NCBI GenBank assembly: GCA_965248685.1
Contig: CBDFKC010000002.1
Location: forward strand, 434,001-498,000
Origin: VYFG01 sp965248685
GTDB taxonomy: Bacteria; Pseudomonadota; Gammaproteobacteria; Arenicellales; Poriferihabitantaceae
DNA length: 64,000 bases
Reading direction: 5' to 3'
The notes beneath the pieces were generated by a model, which had not been told where the DNA came from, searched no databases, and saw nothing but the letters and a program-made list of their open reading frames with translations. The position numbers and the translations under genes are program-made. Within the stretch, counting starts at the first letter, position 1; every line of letters starts with the position of its first letter. Shown here in pieces: positions 26,255 through 35,186 of this stretch.

Positions 26255-29068
26255 TCAGAAACCGTACTTTTCTTTCCTGAGTTTGAAGGCTCTTTCTCCG
26301 CCTTCCATGATGGATGTTATTTCGTCTCGTACTTCTTGCTTGTCGATAGAGCCTTCGTATTTAATATGGCCTTTAGTCTGCTCACTCGTGGCGTTGTAGT
26401 CACAACAGATAACCAATTCAGAATCTCCGTTTACTACGAGGTTCGCGTTATGACTACTTATAATAATCTGCCTCTTCTTCTTTGATCCCCATAGGTTTGT
26501 GATAATATTTTCGATTGCTCGATTATCAATATCATCTTCGGGTTGATCGATTATCAAGGGAAACCCATCTTGATTAAGAAGAACATTCAGTAATGCGGTG
26601 GCTTGTTGGCCTGCGGATGCTTCTTCAAAAGGTATTTTATCGCCCATTTCATTGTGGGTTTGATAAGAAAACTTTGGAAGGAAATCCAGCTTAATTGATG
26701 CAAGTATTAAAAGACCCTCACTGTTTAGTGCCTCTGAAATTTTTCTTCTATTTGCCTGACTAAATCCCGTGCTATCCAAAATTGGGGTGTGAGGCAATTC
26801 ATCTTGAATATCTGGTGCCGAGTTAAATTCGCTCAATGCTTTTATTTCATACACGGCTTCACTCCACTTTAACAATGGCGCGGACGAATTGGATACTAAC
26901 TCTGCTAATCTTTCCGTTCTAGACTTGTTGATGTTCAGGCTATATGCAGAGAACACCGAGTTGATCTCATCGCACATCCTTTCAACATCAATTGTTTTTG
27001 TAAAGTCAGCTTTAATTAGACCATCGGAGAGCTGAGTAAATATCGTAGTGGATTCCTTCAACTTATCGGTTTTCGAAATCTGTAAATCAATGTAGGTTTT
27101 ATATAGGCGATCAAACATTTCATCGGACATATCGACTTCTGAGAGCAAAGATTGCTTCTGTCTAATCACTAACTCAAGGTTTTCTATCTTTTTCTCTAAT
27201 TCTTTGATCGCACTCAAGGTTGATTGGCTAGATGTTGAATTTTCCTTTGCCTTTTTATATTCTATTCCAAATGCATTTCTAATCTCAGTCCAAGCGGTTT
27301 TCAGTTCGTTGTACCTCAGAGTAGAATCGGAGTGCAGATGTTCGAGTTCTTGAATTTTCTTTAATGCGTCCTTTAAGAATTCAGTTCGTGATTCGTTTAG
27401 CCCCTTCAGGATTTCTTCATTCTCGAATGCATCAGAGCTATCGCTAGCGTTATTTATATATTTATCAAGCAGCTCCTTTAAAGGTCGAACGCTATCCTGG
27501 ATAGATGAATGCTCAAGAGAAATCTCGTCGAAACGATTTTTCTCGTTCACATAATGTTTTGCCCGATCCAATATTTTCTTGTCGTCTTCTGAAATACCCT
27601 TTAGTCCGCCACGAAGTTTTTCTATCTGGGATTTAAAGGAACCAATCTCAATTTGGTTTTTTTTCAGTTCGGTATAATGTTTTTTGCTCCGGGCAAGTTT
27701 CTGATAGGCGGATTTGACTTCAGTTAAAGCCTCGCCAACTTTTAAATTTATATCTTCGATATCTTTTGAAATTGGCTGTTCAATAAATCGCTTTAGTTCG
27801 TCCGACCGAACAGAAATGCTGCTTAGCTGTTTCTGGCTATAAGCTTGGATCGGTAATAGATCTTGGATTTGAGTTGGCCTGACCGACTCAAAAACACCAT
27901 CGCCAATTTTCAAGAGCACATCCTCTGACTTTGGGTTTCGTTTTACTATGTGCCGAGTGCCATTAACAAGGAAGAAAACTCTAACTTCACCATCCACATC
28001 ATTGAGAGTTTTATCGATTAGAGTATTACGTCTCTTTAATATATCAGACTGGAAACCTTCTTTTCCAAATCCTTCTGTCTGGTCGCATAATGCCCATCTT
28101 AAATATTCCAATATCGTGGACTTGCCTGTTCCTCGGCCTCCAATTATGGAATTTAGTTGTGGATTAAGATCTAAATCGAACTTCGATAAAAATGAAGAGT
28201 TGGTTACATCAATCTTCTCGATAAATATGTTTGGTAGTTCTGGCTCAGCAAGACTTATCCTTGATTCCTTTGCGAGACATGCCTGCCGCAAAGCTTCAGC
28301 AGTTGGTTCGCGCCATTTTATCCAAGTAGCAGTATCAAGTTCGGCAAGTGTTTTATCTGCTCTATAGTCGGTTGTCTGAATAACGGCAATTGATTTAAAA
28401 CCCCAGGCATCAACTTCACCATTTAGTATACTGTGGTAGCCCACGCTACCGCCTTTGAATTCACCATCGACATAGCCACCGACGCATGGCATTTTGGCAT
28501 AGGCTTCGTGAAACCCCTTTCTCATCAAAGTCTTGTGGCCACCATCTTTTACGTGCGGCAAAAAGATATAGCGCCCTTTTACTCCGTCCGTTCCATCTAG
28601 CTTTTTATATATATCGTTAATGCTATTTACGGAATCGCTGGGAATAGCGACAGTCTGGACAGTCTTCGAATCTTCATTTGGTGCCTGAGCTAGTGAAAGT
28701 GATCCAAGTACAGTAGGAAATAGTATTTCGGGAAAACTTGCGTCGAGGATCAACAGGCCCTGCATTGGGGGCTGATGAAAAGTCAGCTCAATTCCTGGAA
28801 AAACTATTAACTGCTGATCATTAGGAATTGGGTTCCCATTCTCGTCTAGTTCCGTATTCGCGGCAGCCTTAATGTATTCGAAAAAGACCATGTCATGATG
28901 GTCAGTTATAGCGACCGCATTGACGCCAGCCGTTCTGCATTCTTTAACGAAAGCTTTTGAGTATGTCTCACGCTCGTTTTTCGTAACACAATTGTTACCC
29001 TTCCAATTTCTATCTCTAGGCGAATGAACTTGTAGATCGCACTTCTTATAATGGTTGCCCTGATCCAT
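26255..29068 (-). CDS. TrlF-like protein: PHP phosphoesterase domain fused to SMC-like ATPase
   Basis: A 937-residue protein. The N-terminal 280 residues look like a PHP phosphoesterase domain: CDLQVHSPRDR gives the first metal motif and AITDHHD the second. Walker A is GGRGTGKSTILE near residue 310. A long coiled coil follows (about 400-690, rich in Lys, Glu and Leu). Walker B is FPLIIDQPEDDIDN and the ABC-type D-loop/His motif is IIISSHNANL near the end. PHP plus SMC-like ATPase proteins of the TrlF family occur mainly on mobile islands, and a nucleic-acid-sensing defence role is a reasonable guess. It stands alone, transcribed towards the left end. Confidence 0.85.
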   Translation of the reverse strand: MDQGNHYKKCDLQVHSPRDRNWKGNNCVTKNERETYSKAFVKECRTAGVNAVAITDHHDMVFFEYIKAAANTELDENGNPIPNDQQLIVFPGIELTFHQPPMQGLLILDASFPEILFPTVLGSLSLAQAPNEDSKTVQTVAIPSDSVNSINDIYKKLDGTDGVKGRYIFLPHVKDGGHKTLMRKGFHEAYAKMPCVGGYVDGEFKGGSVGYHSILNGEVDAWGFKSIAVIQTTDYRADKTLAELDTATWIKWREPTAEALRQACLAKESRISLAEPELPNIFIEKIDVTNSSFLSKFDLDLNPQLNSIIGGRGTGKSTILEYLRWALCDQTEGFGKEGFQSDILKRRNTLIDKTLNDVDGEVRVFFLVNGTRHIVKRNPKSEDVLLKIGDGVFESVRPTQIQDLLPIQAYSQKQLSSISVRSDELKRFIEQPISKDIEDINLKVGEALTEVKSAYQKLARSKKHYTELKKNQIEIGSFKSQIEKLRGGLKGISEDDKKILDRAKHYVNEKNRFDEISLEHSSIQDSVRPLKELLDKYINNASDSSDAFENEEILKGLNESRTEFLKDALKKIQELEHLHSDSTLRYNELKTAWTEIRNAFGIEYKKAKENSTSSQSTLSAIKELEKKIENLELVIRQKQSLLSEVDMSDEMFDRLYKTYIDLQISKTDKLKESTTIFTQLSDGLIKADFTKTIDVERMCDEINSVFSAYSLNINKSRTERLAELVSNSSAPLLKWSEAVYEIKALSEFNSAPDIQDELPHTPILDSTGFSQANRRKISEALNSEGLLILASIKLDFLPKFSYQTHNEMGDKIPFEEASAGQQATALLNVLLNQDGFPLIIDQPEDDIDNRAIENIITNLWGSKKKRQIIISSHNANLVVNGDSELVICCDYNATSEQTKGHIKYEGSIDKQEVRDEITSIMEGGERAFKLRKEKYGF

Positions 29069-29295
29069 ATTTTTAATTTACCTCTCTAATTGATTTCTCC
29101 TATGCCACCTTCTTACCGTTTAATTTTATCATTGGTCTTGATGCTGCCACTGAAAGGGGAAATAGGGATTTGTGTATATCCAGACAGAAAACCCTTATTA
29201 ACTCGGTCTTTTTTGATACTATGCTAAGGGGGTGTAAAGGTAAACTTTAGTTCCACCTGTATGGTCGAGAAAAGAGCCGAGAGCGCTTCTTTTGG

Positions 29296-32088
29296 CTAGG
29301 GTTGATTTCGTGCATTCATTAATAGTTTAACAATTGCCTCTTTTTTTTCCTCCGCCTCATTCTTTCCAGTCGCGGAATACCTGACTTTAACTTTGTACCC
29401 TCTTACGGTTTTTTCCTTATTCGAAGCACTTGCTCTTATCTGATCTAAGTGTGAAATTAAGTCATCTGGATTGAAATACAGAATATTATTGTTTCCAAGA
29501 AACTCTGAATCCAAGTTGTTTCTTAGCTCATTAAGATGTTTTTGATCTGATGCTAGTACTATTACTTCATCTGATCCTGCTGCAAGACACTTGGATATGT
29601 TTGAAGCCTCCCATTTCCAACCGGTTGTACTAGATATTTCCACAGCAATTGACTTATCGTACCCCTCAATGTACGCATCTATTGCACCGGTTCCGGATAA
29701 AACTTGCTTTTCCAGAGATACCTTGTAACCTCTTTGGTGAGCCAACTTTCGAACAAGGTTTTGCAAATATTTGTGATTTGAACCACCTTTTCCTTCCTTC
29801 TCGTGCTTTGGCTTTTTTAGGGGAGATTTGGGTGGTTTCGAAGGCAAGTCAGTTTTCGAATCAGCAATACTTTCTTCTACCTGCGAAACTTCCTTCGCTT
29901 GTTTCTCCGCTACGGTTTCCCTAGTTTTGGGTTCACCTTTATATACCGTTTTCTTTTCTACAGAACTTGGCGTAGAAGAAACCTTTCCAAATTTTGGACT
30001 AAACGGTTCATTGTCTTCAGACCCCAGATACACTTCAGAAACATGATTACAGTGATTTTCTCTATTTTTATCAATAAGCGAACCATACGATTCCATTGAC
30101 ATTACTTTTTTCTCCTCAAGCTGACCAAATGGCACTTCAATGGGTAACACACCAGAAGTAATGTTTTTCAGAAAGCAGGCAAATTCAGTACTCTCTGTTC
30201 CTTTGGTCACTGACATAATCTCCTCTGTTGAAGATCTCATATCTCTTGCCATTGTTTGGGCATCGCTTGAAGAGACGCCTCCAGCTAATTTCACAGAAGT
30301 TGAAGATGCTACAGTCGCTTTTAGACCATGAAGCTGGTCTAGATTTTGATGGGCCAGAGTAAAACCTACTTTGTATTTCCTTGCTTGGTTCAGGATATCT
30401 TCCAGGCGAAAGTCGAAATACTCGTGAGCTTCGTCAATGTAGACCATAAATGGATTTCGCATATCTTCTGAAATACCAGACCGTTTAATTACTGCTTGGG
30501 AGATTAGTGCTATAAAAAACCTACCTAAAATGGCAGAACCATCACGCTGCAAAAGCTCTTTAGAGGTATTGACCAGAAGAATCTTGCCACTATTGATTGC
30601 CTCCAATACGTCGACCTTGTTCTCTGTATTCGAGAACATTCTTTCCAAAGTTGCATTAGACAATACAGACCACAGTCTCGTAAGCACTTGTAGTTTTGAT
30701 TGCCCATATGTCGTTGTGAAAAATTGTGTTTTGAAGAACGCTCGTGCAGACCCTGTCAGATTCTCCATATATGGAAGAAACTTTCGCCCATCCTCCATTA
30801 ACTCTCTTAACGTCTGTATATTTGCATCCGGTATTTCAATCATCAGTCGAGCTATGTAGGCAAATACTGTTCCTTGCTTTGATGTTAACTCTGAACCAAA
30901 TAACGCACCGAATATATATGAATATAGGTCTACGGTAGCATTAAGTACTAGCTCTTTTTGCAATGACGAGCTTTCTGTGCCAACTCCTTTACTCATAGCA
31001 AACATATTCAAACAGGCTGGAAAATCAGTATCCGTTGGATCGATTATTATTATCTTTTCTGCGAGACTTTCTGCTACTTTAGGATCAAATTCAGCAAGCA
31101 TTGTGATATTGCGGATAAGATCGCCCTGAGAGTCGATGACACAAAAGCCCCTACCTGCGTTGATATCGTCAAGAATGAGACTTTGTATTAGTTGGGTCTT
31201 TCCGTGACCAGTGCCTGCTAAAATATGGGTGTGCTCTAATCTAAGATCAATCGGTATGCTTACGGGGTACGGTGATCTGAAAATCTCCTCAAATACCGTT
31301 CCTCGAAAATAGGCAGTTGAGAGCTCAATACCTTCGAGCTTTGAATCTGTCGGGTAGAGTAAAGGCTTTCTAGTATCTTCTGGGTTCTCTGGATCGATAC
31401 CAGAAACAATTCGAGCGTTATAATTTAACCTACCCCGAATATCCTCAAACATGCCTCCTTGGTCCAAGTTTTTCTGGAAGAAGCATAAGACTACTTGTTC
31501 AACCGTGTATTCCGGCTTTTGCAGTAGGTACATCAATGGTACTGCAAAACTCCTGCTGCTTTCCAAATTCCTGGGCGTTGCCGGTAGGTTTCCTAAAACG
31601 GTAACAAAAACCTCGATCATTGTTTCTGCCCAGGTTTCGAGATAGTCAGCTCCATCTTGAAATCTTGACTGAACAGAAAGCAGAAATTTTCGTGTCTCTA
31701 TTTGCTCAGATAATGGAATCTCACGATTCCAATCCATCTCTGTTATTCCAAAGAAACACTCATCTGTTGCTAGATCGAGTACAGCGTCGAAAAAAGGCTC
31801 TACTAGCTGCTCGTTACCGTTCTTCCCAGACTTTGCCAGAGAATACTCTACAATGGCTCCAGCTAAGTCGTACGGCTTTAACTGGGCAAATACAGAACTC
31901 TTGTGGTCTTCCTTAACCTGGTTATATAGTGCTCTGAGATCAGCAATCTTTTCTGACTGGTTATAGTTGGTAACCTTTGCTTTAGTTTTTACATCCGAAA
32001 CAAATTTACCAACTTTTGCCCAATCTTCAGCACTCTTTCCAGCATCATCCCACCATTCCTTGAGGGAGTCAGTAAACTTACCCATCAA
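29296..32088 (-). CDS. HerA/VirD4-type ATPase with C-terminal nuclease-like domain
   Basis: A 930-residue protein. Residues 1-280 are of unknown fold. The motor domain has Walker A AGTGHGKT (291-298), the VIDSQGDLI stretch, Walker B MVYIDEAHEYF (about residue 555) and the TLAHQNLDQL sensor motif, the set seen in TraG/VirD4 and HerA ATPases. A low-complexity Lys/Glu/Ser/Pro linker (about 690-780) leads to a tail with GAIDAYIEG (Asp804) and IAVEIS (Glu817, Ser819). This resembles a PD-(D/E)xK endonuclease core in which the usual Lys is Ser. Its start overlaps the stop of the 119-residue gene (32085-32088). No transmembrane segments are evident, unlike coupling proteins. Confidence 0.8.
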   Translation of the reverse strand: MMGKFTDSLKEWWDDAGKSAEDWAKVGKFVSDVKTKAKVTNYNQSEKIADLRALYNQVKEDHKSSVFAQLKPYDLAGAIVEYSLAKSGKNGNEQLVEPFFDAVLDLATDECFFGITEMDWNREIPLSEQIETRKFLLSVQSRFQDGADYLETWAETMIEVFVTVLGNLPATPRNLESSRSFAVPLMYLLQKPEYTVEQVVLCFFQKNLDQGGMFEDIRGRLNYNARIVSGIDPENPEDTRKPLLYPTDSKLEGIELSTAYFRGTVFEEIFRSPYPVSIPIDLRLEHTHILAGTGHGKTQLIQSLILDDINAGRGFCVIDSQGDLIRNITMLAEFDPKVAESLAEKIIIIDPTDTDFPACLNMFAMSKGVGTESSSLQKELVLNATVDLYSYIFGALFGSELTSKQGTVFAYIARLMIEIPDANIQTLRELMEDGRKFLPYMENLTGSARAFFKTQFFTTTYGQSKLQVLTRLWSVLSNATLERMFSNTENKVDVLEAINSGKILLVNTSKELLQRDGSAILGRFFIALISQAVIKRSGISEDMRNPFMVYIDEAHEYFDFRLEDILNQARKYKVGFTLAHQNLDQLHGLKATVASSTSVKLAGGVSSSDAQTMARDMRSSTEEIMSVTKGTESTEFACFLKNITSGVLPIEVPFGQLEEKKVMSMESYGSLIDKNRENHCNHVSEVYLGSEDNEPFSPKFGKVSSTPSSVEKKTVYKGEPKTRETVAEKQAKEVSQVEESIADSKTDLPSKPPKSPLKKPKHEKEGKGGSNHKYLQNLVRKLAHQRGYKVSLEKQVLSGTGAIDAYIEGYDKSIAVEISSTTGWKWEASNISKCLAAGSDEVIVLASDQKHLNELRNNLDSEFLGNNNILYFNPDDLISHLDQIRASASNKEKTVRGYKVKVRYSATGKNEAEEKKEAIVKLLMNARNQP

Positions 32089-32444
32089 TACTCGATGATT
32101 TCGTCTCCGCCAAATGACGCCATGGTTTCTAATACGAGCTTGAATTGCTGACAGGCTTCTTTTACCTGATCTTCAAGATCAATTATCTCGTAGATATCCT
32201 TGAGCTCAATCTTTTTTCCACGCACTAGATCATCAATGGTAATTTCAGTTCCGGTAAGTTTGCGAGAGACAGCTCCTAATACACCAGACCCCCTGTCAGC
32301 CAGATTTGTGTATAACAGAGTTTTTCCGACTTTATATTTATCTACATTTTTTTGCTCTTCGGCTGTTAATTCAGCTTTTGCCTCCAAGATATATGTATTT
32401 TTTCCAAAGCCGCCCTTTTGATCCTTTTGCAGTATGAGTTTCAT
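32085..32444 (-). CDS. Small protein coupled to the HerA-type ATPase
   Basis: A 119-residue soluble protein whose stop codon overlaps the ATG of the 930-residue ATPase gene (ATGA-type coupling). It is mostly charged, with a helical C-terminus (KEACQQFKLVLETMASFGGDE). No family is recognised. Tight coupling suggests that it is a partner or regulator of the ATPase. Confidence 0.65.
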   Translation of the reverse strand: MKLILQKDQKGGFGKNTYILEAKAELTAEEQKNVDKYKVGKTLLYTNLADRGSGVLGAVSRKLTGTEITIDDLVRGKKIELKDIYEIIDLEDQVKEACQQFKLVLETMASFGGDEIIEY

Positions 32445-32509
32445 ATTGACCTCCTTTAGTCCTGTTATTCCATACGCCGGGCATGATAGCCTACTTTGCC
32501 ATAAAAATA

Positions 32510-33685
32510 CTAGTGCAGTATGTTTGCCGGTAGAGAAACAGCAGAAAATGGTTTAGAAGGAGCTCCATTAATCATAAGTTTCAGATACATATGGTAGTTT
32601 GGTAAGTTAAGTAGGTCATCGACAGAAAATACGCCATTAAATTCTTTGGTCATATACTGAGCGTCGGCCACGCCCAAACGGAACGAAATTATTGTCCCAA
32701 CGTTACCTAATATAGCATCTCTGATTTCAGGGGTTAATTGTGAAAGATGTTGATTTGCTAACACCATTCCCACCTTATATTTCCGAAGTTCTGAAAGCAT
32801 ATTGGCCAACGAACGTGTAGTGAATGCTTGGAATTCGTCTACATACACCATACACGGCTTACGCTGCTCTTCAGGTATATCTGATCTACTAAATGCTGCC
32901 AGGGCTATAGAGTTAAGTATGAGACCACCTAGTAGAGTTGAGGCGTCTTCTCCTATTTTTCCTCTGTTTAGATTAATGATTACGGTTTTTCCTTCATCCA
33001 TACATTTTCGGAATGAGATTTGTTTCTTGTCGGTGCAGAGGAAGTTGTATAGGTAGGGGTTGGTTATAAAGGCACCAATTTTATTGAGGATTGGCGCAAT
33101 TGCTGCAGAGCGTTGATAAGGGTTGTATTTATCAAATTCATTGCGCCAGAAATCAATAATAATTTGATTAGATAGATTAGAAATACATTCTTCTTTGTAA
33201 ACATTGTCCGTGAGAATTTTTGTTATGCAAGAAAAATCTGCTTTCTCCTGGGATAAAAGTGTGAAGAGTACATTGCGTAGAATATGTTCCATTTTGACTC
33301 CCCATGATTTTGAGTCACAAAGCTTTTTTAGTGTTTCAATTATTCCTGAAACGATCAGTGAATGGCTATCTGTTGAAAAATTAGATATCGGGTTGTATCC
33401 CAGTTCAACACTGATGTTCGCAATGTCGAGATAGATTAATGGATCAGTACCATAAGTTGAGTGAGAATATTGAATTGAATCTGCTAGATCTCCGTGGGGA
33501 TCAACTAACAGTCGACCTTGACGTACTCGACAATTATTCAGCATTAGATTATGTACTAACGAGCTTTTTCCAACGCCGGTTTTCCCAAGTAAGAATATAT
33601 GAAAAAATTGATCCACAAAAGAAATTCCAAAACAATCGACGCTACCTCTTGCATTAGATATACCAAAATGTATGACGTTCTCCAT
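32510..33685 (-). CDS. TraG/VirD4-like ATPase without membrane anchor
   Basis: A 391-residue ATPase of the FtsK-HerA superfamily. Walker A is LGKTGVGKS (33-41), VDPHGDLADS follows at about 60, Walker B is CMVYVDEFQAF, and LANQHLSQL is the motif III-like stretch. It lacks the N-terminal transmembrane helices and all-alpha domain of conjugative coupling proteins. It resembles the neighbouring 930-residue ATPase in its motor domain but is much shorter. The pair plus the small protein form one minus-strand unit. Roles in DNA pumping for transfer or in defence are both possible; no relaxase is near. Confidence 0.8.
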   Translation of the reverse strand: MENVIHFGISNARGSVDCFGISFVDQFFHIFLLGKTGVGKSSLVHNLMLNNCRVRQGRLLVDPHGDLADSIQYSHSTYGTDPLIYLDIANISVELGYNPISNFSTDSHSLIVSGIIETLKKLCDSKSWGVKMEHILRNVLFTLLSQEKADFSCITKILTDNVYKEECISNLSNQIIIDFWRNEFDKYNPYQRSAAIAPILNKIGAFITNPYLYNFLCTDKKQISFRKCMDEGKTVIINLNRGKIGEDASTLLGGLILNSIALAAFSRSDIPEEQRKPCMVYVDEFQAFTTRSLANMLSELRKYKVGMVLANQHLSQLTPEIRDAILGNVGTIISFRLGVADAQYMTKEFNGVFSVDDLLNLPNYHMYLKLMINGAPSKPFSAVSLPANILH

Positions 33686-33933
33686 TTAATCATTCTATCG
33701 ATATAGAACCGATTCACAAGGGGGCAACAATTGTGAAAGGCAAAACTTCCACAGACTCATGTATGTGGATGGATAATCCCGGTCCTTGGAGATCATACAA
33801 CTAGGGTAGTTGTAAATGAGTTAATCTTAGTATAAGCAGACAGGTTAGTCGGATACTGCGAAGTTTTATATTGTAAGGTGGCTATAGGTGTCCAGACTCA
33901 ATATTGGCATTTTGCTAACTCTAAGGGATTATA

Positions 33934-35169
33934 CTAACGATACAATTGATCTCTTTCAATAAGTTCCAAATTGAAGGAATTATCTGGAAGAATATTCTGG
34001 CCAAAATAATATGAGTCACTAGTGAACGGTAGGTCATTGCCCCCTAACTGCGTAAACAATAACTTTGCATTTTCAACTAATTTACTTCTATTTATCGTCG
34101 AATGTTTCATGCAAAGAGAAACTAATGGTTCGAAGAAATGATTACATAAAAATCCATCATAAGTCAGACTAAGCAGCCTTTCAGAACCATTCAAATAGTA
34201 CTCTTCATTAACAGTTTGAGACAGCCCAGAACAGTCCAAATTATTTTTTTTTCTAATGCTAAAATCAACAAACATATCCATGTCCCGTAAAAATATCGAA
34301 GAAACTCCTGTTTCTACATTAAGGGACATTAATGTATTTTGGCCATGCATTTCCGGTATTAAACCCAATTCAGTCACAATTTTAATCCAAAGTCTAATAC
34401 ACGGTTCTATAATTCTACTAAATAAAAATACTTCATTTGACTCGCCAAATATTTTTGCAAGTTGTAGAATTAAAGGCGGATGATCGACGGATAGTGCGTC
34501 GTTACCGTACATAGAAAAAAGTGGAAAAATGTGTTCGTGGTCGGGACTAGCCAGTGACTCCGGATACATCGACCTAACTAAATATCCAAAAGCATAATTG
34601 TTTGAAAAACTAGTGTACCCACCAGCCAACTCAGAAAGATGGGGTATTGTAAGTGAATTTAGTTGGTCGCTGACCCATAGCTGATGCCGTACGTCTCCTG
34701 GGGTCAGTTCTCTACCAAATCTGGATATTCTACCTGGAAAATGTAGTTTCAAAAAATGACCGTCGGTACCAAATAGTTCATTCTCGTGAATATATACAGT
34801 TCTAGTGCTTGAAGTTGGTGACGCAACCAAAGTTGGTCCCTCTTCTTTTTTACTAAGCTCTTCTTTGACTCCTCCTGGAAAAAAATCTACTGCGCCAGGA
34901 TGAACTGGCAAAAGAAATTTTTCTAAACTGGAATAGTGCGATGCGATAGCATTGGTTTTTATAGAATTGCTCAATGAGAAATTGGAAGGAAGCTCGGCAT
35001 CAATCCAATACGTTGGCACACTAAAATAGGAATTTTTGGATTGCGGTCTATACTTTTCTGCCATTTGAGAGTACTCAGAGTGGACACTATATTTCTGAGT
35101 CTCCAAAGAAAGATATCTCTCCGAATAAAGCCACGAACGGAGGCGGTCATTTTCTCCAGTAAAAATCAC
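33934..35169 (-). CDS. Short IucA/IucC-like (NIS synthetase-like) ligase
   Basis: A 411-residue protein that carries several hallmarks of NRPS-independent siderophore synthetases, which condense a carboxylate with an amine or alcohol using ATP. Visible are LPVHP (87-91), PTSSTRT (118-124), a LKL stretch with Lys141, PEMHGQN (272-278) and RDMD (295-298). These correspond to the HPWQ, S-RTL, KL, E-H-QN and RD motifs of the family. Normal members have 580-630 residues; the N-terminal part with the GHP-x-HP motif is missing. It is the last gene of a six-gene operon with GH13, ROK and YdjC proteins and has no siderophore receptor or transporter beside it. Confidence 0.7.
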   Translation of the reverse strand: MIFTGENDRLRSWLYSERYLSLETQKYSVHSEYSQMAEKYRPQSKNSYFSVPTYWIDAELPSNFSLSNSIKTNAIASHYSSLEKFLLPVHPGAVDFFPGGVKEELSKKEEGPTLVASPTSSTRTVYIHENELFGTDGHFLKLHFPGRISRFGRELTPGDVRHQLWVSDQLNSLTIPHLSELAGGYTSFSNNYAFGYLVRSMYPESLASPDHEHIFPLFSMYGNDALSVDHPPLILQLAKIFGESNEVFLFSRIIEPCIRLWIKIVTELGLIPEMHGQNTLMSLNVETGVSSIFLRDMDMFVDFSIRKKNNLDCSGLSQTVNEEYYLNGSERLLSLTYDGFLCNHFFEPLVSLCMKHSTINRSKLVENAKLLFTQLGGNDLPFTSDSYYFGQNILPDNSFNLELIERDQLYR

Positions 35170-35186
35170 TTTCTCCGAAAATGAAA

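Noticed and set aside
33934..35169. Calling the short ligase a siderophore synthetase
   Set aside because: Motifs fit the family, but the N-terminal part is missing and no receptor, exporter or reductase is nearby.
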